A stretch of 33,506 nt of DNA from Flavobacteriales bacterium (GTDB lineage: Bacteria > Bacteroidota > Bacteroidia > NS11-12g > UBA955): contig JAHEMG010000035.1 in the NCBI GenBank assembly GCA_024643755.1, positions 1-33,506 of the forward strand. Reading direction: 5' to 3'. This document shows positions 15,072 through 23,311 of the stretch, one piece after another. The notes beneath the pieces are model-generated. The model was not told the DNA's origin, did not search any database, and saw nothing but the letters and a program-made list of their open reading frames with translations. The first letter of the stretch is position 1; every line of letters starts with the position of its first letter. A program made the translations under genes and the position numbers.

Positions 15072-15980
15072 ATGCTACACAAAACAATCATCGCAACCCT
15101 TCTGGCCCTGTTGAGTGGCGCGCCGTTACTGAAAGCCCAAACCATTGACACAACCTCGGTCGACACCCTAATTTCTATTACCGATAGTCTGATTCACAAA
15201 TGGGTAAAAGAGATTGACAAAGGAATACAAGTCCAAGAAGGAGTGATTTACAGAATGCCGGAGGATTCAATGATGGTCTTTAGTCGCGATACCTTTCGCA
15301 TGGTAAAACGCCGGCGCAGAATAACGAAAGCCACCATCGAAGAAACAAAGCAGTACTGGGGGTACAACTCGCAGATCATTGATGAGGCCAGCATGAAAAC
15401 CGTACCAACAACCATTGGCGATCAATCAAACTACTTGCCCGAACTCAACAACGCCAAAAGCATCCATTGGGGCATAGAGCAACAGTGGGGGTTCAACCTC
15501 ATCCGCGGCAAAGTGCGCGTGTTTACGGGTATTCGCTACGATATTCACAACTATCGTTTTCAAAACAATTTAACCCGCCTCACCCAGGACCAGCCTGAAT
15601 TTACAGCGGTTGAGATTGGCGGTCCACTCATTGACCCCATCCCAGTGGAAAAATCAAAACTCGTAGTCAACTACATCGGTGTTCCTGTTTCTCTGGGATT
15701 CCAAGACAAACCGGGCGATAATTCAAAATTCAGCGCCAAAGTTGGCGTGCACGCAGGATATAGGGTTAGAACCCATACCAAGATTAAGCAAACAGGTGGT
15801 AACGTTGAAAAACAGTTCGACGATTTCAACATGAACGATTTTTACCTGTCGCCCTTTGTCAACGTAAGTTACGGCGATATGGGATTGTACATGAGATATC
15901 CCTTGACCAATTTGTTCAAGAACGGACAGGGCGCAAATACCCAAGCCATTCAATTCGGCATCACTTTGAAAATGAGCTAA
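15072..15980 (+). CDS. outer-membrane beta-barrel protein of the sigma/anti-sigma operon
   Basis: A 302-residue protein with a signal peptide (TIIATLLALLSGAPLLKAQ). A periplasmic-looking segment of about 100 residues contains a very basic stretch (MVKRRRRITKA). The C-terminal half has alternating-residue strands that fit an 8-10-strand outer-membrane barrel, ending in FGITLKMS. I do not recognise a characterised family beyond the general Bacteroidota beta-barrel type. It begins 9 bases after the anti-sigma candidate and closes the operon before a strong terminator (16022-16045). The three-gene order suggests that it either senses the envelope state or is itself the main output of the sigma factor. 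Confidence 0.75.
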   Translation: MLHKTIIATLLALLSGAPLLKAQTIDTTSVDTLISITDSLIHKWVKEIDKGIQVQEGVIYRMPEDSMMVFSRDTFRMVKRRRRITKATIEETKQYWGYNSQIIDEASMKTVPTTIGDQSNYLPELNNAKSIHWGIEQQWGFNLIRGKVRVFTGIRYDIHNYRFQNNLTRLTQDQPEFTAVEIGGPLIDPIPVEKSKLVVNYIGVPVSLGFQDKPGDNSKFSAKVGVHAGYRVRTHTKIKQTGGNVEKQFDDFNMNDFYLSPFVNVSYGDMGLYMRYPLTNLFKNGQGANTQAIQFGITLKMS

Positions 15981-16021
15981 GACATTCCGCATAGGCTATC
16001 TATGTTGGTTTAACCGATTAG

Positions 16022-16045
16022 AGCCCCGCGCAGCGGGGCTTTTTT
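16022..16045 (+). terminator. intrinsic terminator after the sigma-factor operon
   Basis: The stem AGCCCCGC (16022-16029) pairs with GCGGGGCT (16033-16040) around a GCA loop and is followed by five or six T. The palindromic core is repeated exactly downstream of icd at 18274-18290. Confidence 0.9.
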
Positions 16046-16068
16046 CGTATAAGACCACCCCTTTTTCG

Positions 16069-16076
16069 TATCTTTG
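16069..16076 (+). promoter_or_regulatory. -7 promoter element TATCTTTG for menB
   Basis: An exact TAnnTTTG match 17 bases before the menB ATG and just after the preceding terminator, as expected for an independent transcription unit. Confidence 0.55.
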
Positions 16077-16093
16077 CAGTAATAAGAAAAGCC

Positions 16094-16915
16094 ATGAACC
16101 CTCGTCAATGGACCCCCATCAAATCCTATTCAGACATCCTGTTTGAACAACACGGCAACATAGCCAAAGTGAGCATCAACCGTCCGGAAGTTTATAACGC
16201 ATTCCGTCCTCAAACCGTGATGGATATGCTAGACGCATTCGACATTTGCAGAGAGCGCGCAGACATCGGTGTCGTTATCCTTACCGGCGTGGGCGACAAG
16301 GCCTTCTGCTCGGGCGGAGACCAAAACGTAAAAGGCGTGGGTGGTTATGTAGACGACAACGGCGTTCCCAGACTCAACGTATTGGATTTGCATAAAAAAA
16401 TCCGCTCACTACCAAAACCCGTAGTTGCCATGGTGAATGGTTATGCGATTGGTGGCGGACACGTACTGCACGTGGTTTGCGACCTTACACTGGCGGCGGA
16501 GCATGCGAAATTCGGCCAAACAGGTCCCAAAGTTGGTAGCTTCGATGGCGGTTTCGGCAGCAGCTACTTGGCACGCCACGTGGGTCAGAAAAAAGCACGC
16601 GAGATTTGGTTCTTATGTCGCCAATATACCGCTGAAGAAGCCGAAAGAATGGGCATGGTCAACAAGGTTGTCCCCTTGGAAATGCTGGAAGACGAAACCA
16701 TCGACTGGTGTAACACCATGTTAGAGCGATCGCCAATGGCCCTAAGAATGTTGAAGCGTGCCTTCAATGCCGAACTCGACGGTCAACACGGACTTATGGA
16801 ACTTGCCGGCGATGCCACCCTGTTGTACTACCTCACCGAAGAAGCACAAGAAGGGAAACACGCCTTTTTGGAAAAGCGCAAACCCGATTTCCAACAGTTC
16901 CCCAAGTTCCCTTAA
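16094..16915 (+). CDS. menB: 1,4-dihydroxy-2-naphthoyl-CoA synthase
   Basis: This enzyme closes the second ring of the menaquinone head group by cyclising o-succinylbenzoyl-CoA. The 273-residue protein is a crotonase-fold enzyme with the MenB hallmarks [31 protein letters not shown] and [16 protein letters not shown], whose aspartate is the catalytic residue of the family. A C-terminal [13 protein letters not shown] is also typical. The absence of the two hydratase glutamates separates it from the crotonase at 11576. No other men genes are nearby. Menaquinone made with its help would be the acceptor for the sdhCAB complex encoded 8 kb downstream. Confidence 0.95.
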   Translation: MNPRQWTPIKSYSDILFEQHGNIAKVSINRPEVYNAFRPQTVMDMLDAFDICRERADIGVVILTGVGDKAFCSGGDQNVKGVGGYVDDNGVPRLNVLDLHKKIRSLPKPVVAMVNGYAIGGGHVLHVVCDLTLAAEHAKFGQTGPKVGSFDGGFGSSYLARHVGQKKAREIWFLCRQYTAEEAERMGMVNKVVPLEMLEDETIDWCNTMLERSPMALRMLKRAFNAELDGQHGLMELAGDATLLYYLTEEAQEGKHAFLEKRKPDFQQFPKFP

Positions 16916-16931
16916 TACTAGAGAAAAACAT

Positions 16932-16939
16932 TACCTTTG
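16932..16939 (+). promoter_or_regulatory. -7 promoter element TACCTTTG for icd
   Basis: An exact TAnnTTTG match 26 bases before the icd ATG in the 50-base gap after menB. There is no terminator between menB and icd, so read-through is also possible. Confidence 0.5.
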
Positions 16940-16965
16940 CACCACGAAATTCTAACCCAATATCC

Positions 16966-18186
16966 ATGAAAATCAAAGTAGCCAACCCCGTAGTAGAGCT
17001 TGATGGTGATGAAATGACCCGCATCATTTGGCACTTCATCAAAGACAAATTGATCCTTCCTTACCTAGACGTAGATATCAAATATTTCGATTTGGGCATG
17101 GAACACCGCGATGCAACGAATGACCAAGTAACCATCGACGCAGCGGAAGCCATCAAACAATACAACGTGGGAATCAAATGTGCAACCATCACCCCTGATG
17201 AAGCACGCGTTGAAGAATTTGGCTTGAAGCAAATGTGGAAGAGTCCGAACGGAACCATCCGCAATATCCTCGACGGAACCGTTTTCCGTGAGCCCATCGT
17301 TTGTAAAAACGTACCTCGCTTGGTTCCAAACTGGACAGCCCCTATCTGCATTGGCCGTCACGCATTTGGCGATCAATACCGCGCCACCGATTTCGTTACC
17401 AAAGGAAAAGGCAAATTGACCATCAAATTTGAAGGCGAAGATGGACAGGTAATCGAACACGAAGTATACAATTTCAAAGGCGATGGCGTTGCTTTGGCGA
17501 TGTACAACACCGATGAAAGTATCAAAGGATTTGCCCGCGCCTGCTTCAACCAAGCAATCGCAAAAGGCTGGCCTTTGTATTTGAGCACCAAGAACACCAT
17601 CTTGAAAAAGTACGACGGTCGCTTCAAAGACATCTTTGAAGACGTTTACCAAACCGAATTCAAAGCCACCATGGATGCCGCAGGTATCACTTACGAGCAC
17701 CGTTTGATCGACGATATGGTTGCCTCTGCATTGAAGTGGAACGGAAACTTCGTTTGGGCTTGTAAAAACTACGATGGCGACGTTCAGTCCGACACAGTAG
17801 CACAAGGTTTTGGATCATTGGGATTGATGACCAGTGTATTGGTTACGCCAGATGGCAAAACCATGGAAGCAGAAGCCGCTCACGGAACTGTAACCCGTCA
17901 CTACCGTCAGCACCAAAAAGGACAAAAAACCTCAACCAACCCTATCGCGAGCATTTTCGCTTGGACCCGTGGTTTGGAGCATAGAGGTCGCTTAGATGGC
18001 AACGAAGCCTTGATCAATTTCTGTCAAACCCTCGAGCAAGTTTGTATCGATGTGGTTGAAAGCGGCAGAATGACCAAAGATTTGGCAGTTTGCATTTACG
18101 GCAACAAAGTTTCTGAGGATCAGTACATGTACACTGAGGACTTCTTGGAAGCCTTGAACAGCGAATTGAAGGCCCGTTTGGAATAA
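16966..18186 (+). CDS. icd: NADP-dependent isocitrate dehydrogenase, dimeric eukaryote-like type
   Basis: This TCA-cycle enzyme converts isocitrate to 2-oxoglutarate and CO2 with reduction of NADP. The 406-residue chain begins [19 protein letters not shown], the opening of the type II (eukaryote-like) homodimeric enzyme, and shows [19 protein letters not shown] (substrate site) and [25 protein letters not shown] is followed by [17 protein letters not shown]. The coenzyme-binding R/H residues in GTVTRHYR indicate NADP rather than NAD preference, by comparison with the family. Length is as expected. It is followed by two hairpins (18209-18229 and 18269-18295). Confidence 0.96.
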   Translation: MKIKVANPVVELDGDEMTRIIWHFIKDKLILPYLDVDIKYFDLGMEHRDATNDQVTIDAAEAIKQYNVGIKCATITPDEARVEEFGLKQMWKSPNGTIRNILDGTVFREPIVCKNVPRLVPNWTAPICIGRHAFGDQYRATDFVTKGKGKLTIKFEGEDGQVIEHEVYNFKGDGVALAMYNTDESIKGFARACFNQAIAKGWPLYLSTKNTILKKYDGRFKDIFEDVYQTEFKATMDAAGITYEHRLIDDMVASALKWNGNFVWACKNYDGDVQSDTVAQGFGSLGLMTSVLVTPDGKTMEAEAAHGTVTRHYRQHQKGQKTSTNPIASIFAWTRGLEHRGRLDGNEALINFCQTLEQVCIDVVESGRMTKDLAVCIYGNKVSEDQYMYTEDFLEALNSELKARLE

Positions 18187-18208
18187 TCAAACGAGTCAAT
18201 GGAAAAAC

Positions 18209-18229
18209 AGCCGCGGCAGGGCCGCGGCT
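18209..18229. terminator. GC-rich hairpin after icd
   Basis: The arms AGCCGCGGC (18209-18217) and GCCGCGGCT (18221-18229) pair perfectly around AGG. There is an A-run before it but no T-run after it. It therefore looks like a terminator for the leftward strand, or a message-stabilising hairpin for icd, more than a classical rightward terminator. Confidence 0.55.
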
Positions 18230-18268
18230 GTCAACCAGATTACCAATATATAGGAGTTCGCTCCAACG

Positions 18269-18295
18269 AATAGGCCCCGCGCAGCGGGGCCTATT
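18269..18295. terminator. second hairpin in the icd / outer-membrane protein convergent gap
   Basis: Perfect 12-bp arms (18269-18280 and 18284-18295) around a GCA loop. It lies 5 bases from the stop codon of the leftward barrel gene. Flanking T-runs are weak on both strands. Its 17-base core GCCCCGCGCAGCGGGGC is identical to the terminator core at 16023-16039. Confidence 0.6.
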
Positions 18296-18299
18296 CTGT

Positions 18300-19106
18300 T
18301 TAAAACAAATAACTCAGTCCCAATTTCAACTGTAACCACTGCGACTTGTGCACCTCTCGCAACATCACACTTGTCATTACCCTCTGTTGGGTTGGTTCCA
18401 CATTACTATAAATCATATACAACGGCACCCCCGCCGAATTCATCAACGTCAATCCAGAAGTAACCTCAAACACAATCCCTAACTCATCGGTAAGCATGTT
18501 TCTCGTGCCAAATCCGTACGACACCGAAACCATACTCGATGACACCCCCGAGTTCCCAACCCGCGGCAATGAATCCCAACTCGAAGAAGAGTAGTTATCT
18601 CTCCAACTGAGATTGTTTTTTGTGCAGCTTGCCAATCCATAGTGCATATTAGCTACCAAATAACCACCATAAGGCGCTGTAGAGCCCACAATACTCAAGT
18701 AGTTTTTCACTCCAACTACTAGCTCCTTGTAATTCATTTCCATCTCACCGAAAGGATGGTAAAATACATTAGTACCCCACATGCCACCGCCATTATACAC
18801 TTCAATGTCATAATCGTCCCAGTCTGAATTCCCCACCGTGCGATTGTACGATTTAAACCCAAACTGCCAAGAAAGTGTGCTCTTTCTCGCAGTCTCATAA
18901 GAAAACGTATAATTGGTTTGATAACGCGACCCCATATAACGAAACACACCCGCAAAATTCGTCACCCCCTGTATCGTGATGGCCTGCCGCTTACCCAAAT
19001 AACCTGGATTAAACGGACCCGGAGAAGCCAATCCTCCTATATTTCCCAAACCTGCAAACAGGGGCATTCCCATTAACCCCACGCAGATTAACAACATCTT
19101 TTTCAT
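18300..19106 (-). CDS. predicted outer-membrane beta-barrel protein
   Basis: A 268-residue protein with a signal peptide (MKKMLLICVGLMGMPLFAG), rich in alternating aromatic/polar strands such as YQTNYTFSYETARKSTLSWQ, and ending in LQLKLGLSYLF with a terminal phenylalanine, as outer-membrane barrels do. I do not recognise a characterised family. The middle contains a Ser/Trp-rich loop (NYSSSSWDSLP). Its ATG is one base past the stop codon of the M48 metallopeptidase gene, so the two are almost certainly translated from one message. This suggests a functional link, for example peptidase-assisted assembly or quality control of the barrel; that link is inference. Confidence 0.75.
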   Translation of the reverse strand: MKKMLLICVGLMGMPLFAGLGNIGGLASPGPFNPGYLGKRQAITIQGVTNFAGVFRYMGSRYQTNYTFSYETARKSTLSWQFGFKSYNRTVGNSDWDDYDIEVYNGGGMWGTNVFYHPFGEMEMNYKELVVGVKNYLSIVGSTAPYGGYLVANMHYGLASCTKNNLSWRDNYSSSSWDSLPRVGNSGVSSSMVSVSYGFGTRNMLTDELGIVFEVTSGLTLMNSAGVPLYMIYSNVEPTQQRVMTSVMLREVHKSQWLQLKLGLSYLF

Positions 19107-19107
19107 C

Positions 19108-21393
19108 TTATTTTCCTCCCTTTACTAAGTAATACAAATTGTTATACACCCTCGATTTTACGAAATCACCACGCCAACGATGCGTAAATTGATCTTCCTT
19201 CACCTGAATCAACTTTCCATCTTTCACGTCATAAACGAGTAAGAACTCCTCCCAAGAACGATCAGAACCAAACTGATAATAGAGGTAATAAGGCATAATT
19301 GGATACAATACAAAGCATAATAAGAAATTGGTCACCTTGAATTTACGTCCAATCACAGATGCCTCTACGGCCGACCACGCCAAATAACGATTCGATTCTC
19401 CACCCATCGCTTCCACAATATTTTCGGCTCCATATAAAATCATCTCTTGGGTATCATTGTTGATCCGCTCCATCATCCAATCATTGATGATCATTTGTCG
19501 GTTAATTATATCAGTAGACAATCCAGCTACGCCGGTCGACATTGGTACTACATCTACTTTCACATCCAAAACACGACCGCTATTCTCCCAATAACTCACC
19601 AATTCTTCTCGTTTATTCGCCTCATCATAAGGATCTCTTTGCGATTTTACATCGTTACCAGTGGTGTAACTCAAATTGGGCTCAAGCAACACCAGATGGT
19701 CAAAATTGGGCAGTCCTTTGAATCCGCGCGACTTCTTCTTTGAAGTTGCAGGTTTAGCGATAGTTGCGGACGGATACACACGCATCCTCCCCAAATAATC
19801 TTGCAGAGAATCACGATTCATCATTCCATAATAAATGGCCATGAAATAATCGCCGCTCACTACGTTCGCGGCCCTGCTTCGCGCAACCCGGGACCTAGGA
19901 TTCCTTAGCCCTGCATCGCCACCTTCCGGTTTCAAAACCGTACTATCCAATTTTGCGGCTTCCTCGACAGGCAAATAATCCAAGAAATCCTGTAAACGAA
20001 AATTACAAGCACCCTGTACCAAACCAAATACCCCACTTCCCAATCGCTCCATCATTCCGTCACGTAGGTGTGTCCTTTCATTCAACTGCCACATGCGCAT
20101 GGCAGCAAAAGCACCCAACCCCCGCAAATCCAACTCCCTGAATCCAACAATCACCGGACGCCAATCACCGCGCGACTCTTCTACATTGCATCCATAGCGA
20201 TCCAAATCATGCTCCTTCGATTTGTGCAACAACAATCCATAGAGCGACATTCCCTCCATGCGATCAAAAAATACGCTTTCGCCGTACAACCGACGCATCA
20301 CATGTGTCAAGTAAAACAACTCCCCAAAATCAGCCCTGCGCTCATAAATCAACAACAATTCATGTCGCGCCACCTTCTGCATCTCCTTAAACCGATCCTC
20401 ACCCACCAAGAAAAACGCCTTGGTTTTCTTGGGCTCCCCATCAATCATATCGCGCAAACGAACCACCCGACGATCCAAACTAGGATGGGTTCTGTTATCG
20501 TCATCACCTTGCAAAATCAAAAATTTATTGTCCTCAATCTCCGCATCCTTAACCTTTAAATTCACCGCATCTTTCAACGTTTTTGGAAACTCATAGGCAT
20601 CATGCTCGAAAGAATCCAACGACAATTTCATCTCCAAAAAAGGAAAATCACCGTACTTCAACATGTCAAACACAAACACCCCTTCTATCAAGTCATACCC
20701 CGATTTCAACATCATCTGAAAGCCCTTTTCGTCGGCCTCCATCTCATGATCCTTCGAAAATTGATACATCTCTTTCAAGGACGCATCCTGGTCGCGCTTT
20801 CCCTTCTGTTTCTTTTGTCCGATGCGATGCTTGTACTGCTGCAAGGAATGTTGCAACGTGTAATGCTGAATCTCATGGGCCAAAATAAAGGCCAGCTGAC
20901 TCTCATTTTCGATTCTACTCAACAGCCCCACGGTTACCATCACCACTCCATTGCTGGTTGCATAAGCATTCACCTCTTGCGATTTCAACACATAGAACCG
21001 CAACTCATTCAACAAATCCTCCCGATCATTGGCTTTAAGCAATCGCTCCGCCACGGATTCTACGAAAGAGGAAAGGGGGTCGCCGTAGAGGACGCGGCCC
21101 GACATCAAAATCTCATCAACGCCAAATACCGTGCGAACGGCATGTTCTTTTTCCTGTAATTTTTCGGCCCGATCCAGATCCTTGTTCATGACCGTTGTTT
21201 CCGCCTTGTGGGCTTTACTTACTGAAGACTCCTTGAAATCGGATGGCAATTCACCCTCACACCGCAAACCGGGGTAGTGATTAAAATCAATCTTTGACCG
21301 CACAGATTGGGACTCTCCCCGAATCGCAGCAAAGCCCAATACACCCAAACACAACAGACGCTGAAAAGTCCGGATTGTCAAGTTGCTCAACAT
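19108..21393 (-). CDS. large M48-family metallopeptidase, exported
   Basis: A 761-residue protein. A signal peptide (about residues 1-29) is followed by an M48 peptidase domain at about 85-290, with LAHEIQHYTLQHSL (HExxH at 173-177) and DHEMEADEKG (E217-D221), the distal zinc-ligand motif. The remaining 450 residues are not recognisable: they include a lysine/proline-rich stretch (ATSKKKSRGFKG) and a C-terminal WRGDFVKSRVYNNLYYLVKGGK. Most M48 proteins of this layout are near 250-500 residues, so the long C-terminal region is unusual. No clear tetratricopeptide repeats are visible, unlike BepA. It should act in the periplasm. The gene is followed with a 1-base gap by an outer-membrane barrel gene, and a degenerate -7 element lies 5 bases before its start. 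Confidence 0.85.
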   Translation of the reverse strand: MLSNLTIRTFQRLLCLGVLGFAAIRGESQSVRSKIDFNHYPGLRCEGELPSDFKESSVSKAHKAETTVMNKDLDRAEKLQEKEHAVRTVFGVDEILMSGRVLYGDPLSSFVESVAERLLKANDREDLLNELRFYVLKSQEVNAYATSNGVVMVTVGLLSRIENESQLAFILAHEIQHYTLQHSLQQYKHRIGQKKQKGKRDQDASLKEMYQFSKDHEMEADEKGFQMMLKSGYDLIEGVFVFDMLKYGDFPFLEMKLSLDSFEHDAYEFPKTLKDAVNLKVKDAEIEDNKFLILQGDDDNRTHPSLDRRVVRLRDMIDGEPKKTKAFFLVGEDRFKEMQKVARHELLLIYERRADFGELFYLTHVMRRLYGESVFFDRMEGMSLYGLLLHKSKEHDLDRYGCNVEESRGDWRPVIVGFRELDLRGLGAFAAMRMWQLNERTHLRDGMMERLGSGVFGLVQGACNFRLQDFLDYLPVEEAAKLDSTVLKPEGGDAGLRNPRSRVARSRAANVVSGDYFMAIYYGMMNRDSLQDYLGRMRVYPSATIAKPATSKKKSRGFKGLPNFDHLVLLEPNLSYTTGNDVKSQRDPYDEANKREELVSYWENSGRVLDVKVDVVPMSTGVAGLSTDIINRQMIINDWMMERINNDTQEMILYGAENIVEAMGGESNRYLAWSAVEASVIGRKFKVTNFLLCFVLYPIMPYYLYYQFGSDRSWEEFLLVYDVKDGKLIQVKEDQFTHRWRGDFVKSRVYNNLYYLVKGGK

Positions 21394-21398
21394 GGGTG

Positions 21399-21406
21399 CA
21401 AATTAA
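21399..21406 (-). promoter_or_regulatory. possible -7 element TTAATTTG for the M48 peptidase gene
   Basis: One mismatch (second base) to TAnnTTTG on the complement, 5 bases from the ATG at 21393. The spacing equals that of the flippase and type IX-protein promoters. It lies just downstream of the dnaJ terminator, as a new transcription unit would. Confidence 0.35.
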
Positions 21407-21441
21407 CCCTAATTATTTTATGACGAATGACGAAATAAAAA

Positions 21442-21469
21442 TGGGGGACCACGATTATCGCATCCCCCA
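21442..21469 (-). terminator. intrinsic terminator of the grpE-dnaJ operon
   Basis: On the complement, TGGGGGA pairs with TCCCCCA, with an inner CGAT/ATCG stem, and is followed by ATTTTTATTT. It lies 55 bases after the dnaJ stop codon and before the M48 peptidase promoter. Confidence 0.75.
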
Positions 21470-21523
21470 ATTATTTCAATATAAAAATGACGTTATCAAG
21501 ACGGCATCGCCCTGAGAATCATC

Positions 21524-22633
21524 TTAGAACAAGTCTTTCAATTTGTCAAAAAACGACTTTTCCTTGGATGAAGGTTTGAAATTTTCAGATTCAGCCAGTT
21601 TTTCCAATAAGGCTTTTTCCTCTGAATTCACTTTGGTGGGAACATATACATTCAACACCACCAACTGATCACCGGTGCCGTAGCCATTCAAATCAGGGAA
21701 TCCTTTGCCCTTCAAACGCAACATTTTCCCAGGTTGGGTACCCGCATCAATTTTAATCCTCACTTTGCCATCCAACGTGGGCACTTCTACACTATCGCCC
21801 AAAGTAGCTTGAGAAAAACTCAACCACAAATGATAGATAACATTGTTGTCCTCACGGGTTAACTCTTCATGCGGAATTCCCTCTACCAATACGATCAAAT
21901 CACCGGCAGCACCACCCCCTGGACCGTAGTTTCCTTTTCCATTCATGCTCAACTGCATGCCTTCAGCCACACCACCGGGAATGCGAATGCTGGTTTCAAT
22001 CTCCTGAGAAATCAGCCCCTGTTCGTTGGCTTCTTTGGGTTTACTTTCGATGATTTTACCCATGCCCGAACACACTGGACAAGGACTGTTTGTGGCCATC
22101 TGACCCAAGAAGGTATTCTGAACCCTACGAACGGCACCAGAGCCATTACATTGCTTACAAGTGGCATACTTCACCCCTTCCGCCTGCACCATTCTGCGAT
22201 ATTTCACCGTCTTCTCCACCCCAGATTTCATCTCGGGCAAAGTCAACTTGATTTTGATGCGAATGTTAGAACCCACAGACCGGCGAGATCTTCCACCGCC
22301 TCCGCCGCCAAAGAAGGAGCCAAAAACCCCATCATCACCGAACACATCGCCAAACTGAGAGAAAATATCGTCCATGCTGAAGCCATGCGCACCGCCGCCA
22401 CCGCCTGCACCCATGCCCGCATGACCAAATTGATCATACCGTTGCTTTTTGTCTGGGTTGCTCAACACATCATAGGCCTCCGCGGCTTCTTTGAAATTCT
22501 CTTCGGCCTCTTTATCCCCCGGATTTTTATCGGGGTGAAACTTGATGGCCAACTTGCGGTAGGCTTTCTTGATCTCCTCGGCTGTTGAACTCCGCGAAAC
22601 CCCTAGCACGTCATAATAATCTCTCTTACTCAT
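21524..22633 (-). CDS. dnaJ: chaperone DnaJ with reduced zinc-finger region
   Basis: This is the co-chaperone that delivers clients to DnaK and stimulates its ATPase. The 369-residue protein has a J domain with HPD at 33-35, a Gly/Phe-rich linker (about 71-116), a cysteine region, and two C-terminal client-binding barrels ([29 protein letters not shown]). The cysteine region has only two CxxCxGxG repeats, CKQCNGSG (159-166) and CPVCSGMG (185-192), in place of the usual four. It could bind one zinc rather than two. From memory, other Bacteroidota DnaJ proteins are similar, so this is probably a lineage trait rather than damage. grpE lies 6 bases upstream; dnaK is not in the window. Confidence 0.95.
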   Translation of the reverse strand: MSKRDYYDVLGVSRSSTAEEIKKAYRKLAIKFHPDKNPGDKEAEENFKEAAEAYDVLSNPDKKQRYDQFGHAGMGAGGGGGAHGFSMDDIFSQFGDVFGDDGVFGSFFGGGGGGRSRRSVGSNIRIKIKLTLPEMKSGVEKTVKYRRMVQAEGVKYATCKQCNGSGAVRRVQNTFLGQMATNSPCPVCSGMGKIIESKPKEANEQGLISQEIETSIRIPGGVAEGMQLSMNGKGNYGPGGGAAGDLIVLVEGIPHEELTREDNNVIYHLWLSFSQATLGDSVEVPTLDGKVRIKIDAGTQPGKMLRLKGKGFPDLNGYGTGDQLVVLNVYVPTKVNSEEKALLEKLAESENFKPSSKEKSFFDKLKDLF

Positions 22634-22639
22634 GTTCTA

Positions 22640-23206
22640 TTAATTTCCTACGACCACTTTCGCGAATCGAATTACTTTGTCATTCAAATAATAACCCTTC
22701 TCAACTTCATCAATCACCTTGCCCTTCATGTCTTCGGTAGGTGCCGGAAATTGGGTAATGGCCTCATGGATCTCTGCGTCAAATACTTGTCCAATCGACT
22801 CCATTGGCTTTAAACCCACTTTGGTGAAAATTCCCACCATTTTTTTATGAATCAAATCAAATCCTTCTACTGCCTTTTTTTCAGTCTCTGACAGATTTTC
22901 CATGGCTTTCAATGCACGTTCAAAATCGTCGACCACCGGCAACATACTCACCAAAACGTCCTTTGAAGCGGTTTGCATCCAATCCAAACGATCTTTGGTG
23001 GTTCTTCTGCGGAAATTTTCAAATTCACTATACAAACGCAAATATTTGTCGCGCTCTTGCTGCAATTGACCCTGCAAGTCGGTATCCGCCACAGTTTCAT
23101 CTCCATTAGATGTGGCCGATGTGGTATCCTCTGTGGGTTGATCCGTTGTCTTTTCTACGCCCTCCAAGGACTCTTCTGCTTCTGATTTCACTTTGTTCTT
23201 TGACAT
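22640..23206 (-). CDS. grpE: nucleotide exchange factor GrpE
   Basis: GrpE releases ADP from DnaK in the chaperone cycle. The 188-residue protein has an acidic, low-complexity N-terminus (about 1-45), then a long coiled coil through QLQQERDKYLRLYSEFENFRRR. The four-helix core follows (VLVSMLPVVDDFERALKAM), and the C-terminal beta-wing contains FDAEIHEAITQFPAP and GYYLNDKVIRFAKVVVGN, the GrpE signature. It is co-transcribed with dnaJ (6-base gap). No CIRCE element is visible upstream; a short tandem repeat at 23249-23264 in the gap shared with ribE might be a control site. Confidence 0.96.
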   Translation of the reverse strand: MSKNKVKSEAEESLEGVEKTTDQPTEDTTSATSNGDETVADTDLQGQLQQERDKYLRLYSEFENFRRRTTKDRLDWMQTASKDVLVSMLPVVDDFERALKAMENLSETEKKAVEGFDLIHKKMVGIFTKVGLKPMESIGQVFDAEIHEAITQFPAPTEDMKGKVIDEVEKGYYLNDKVIRFAKVVVGN

Positions 23207-23248
23207 AGCCCCTCTCCAAACTCAATTTTATTGCCACAAATGATAAAA

Positions 23249-23265
23249 TGTCATATTGTCATATG
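23249..23265. repeat. tandem TGTCATAT repeat with inverted CATAT/ATATG arms, possible operator
   Basis: TGTCATAT occurs twice without a gap (23249-23256, 23257-23264). It also forms CATAT-TGTC-ATATG (23252-23265), an inverted repeat with 5-base arms. It lies midway between the divergent grpE and ribE starts, where a regulator could affect either. Confidence 0.35.
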
Positions 23266-23286
23266 AACCTTTTCACCCGAATGTCG

Positions 23287-23294
23287 TTTCTTTG
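23287..23294 (+). promoter_or_regulatory. possible -7 element TTTCTTTG for ribE
   Basis: One mismatch to TAnnTTTG, 17 bases before the ribE ATG. There is not enough room or structure for an FMN riboswitch in this gap. Confidence 0.3.
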
Positions 23295-23311
23295 TCATCA
23301 GCAGCGAGGAA

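Noticed and set aside
17065-17805. Open frame of 246 codons on the complement inside icd
   Set aside because: It lies wholly within a complete, well-conserved icd and has no motifs of its own.
21869-22588. Open frame of 239 codons on the plus strand inside dnaJ
   Set aside because: DnaJ is complete on the other strand; the frame starts and ends without any gene-like context.
23207-23311. FMN riboswitch upstream of ribE
   Set aside because: The gap is about 105 bases and lacks the conserved RFN helices; only a short tandem repeat is visible.
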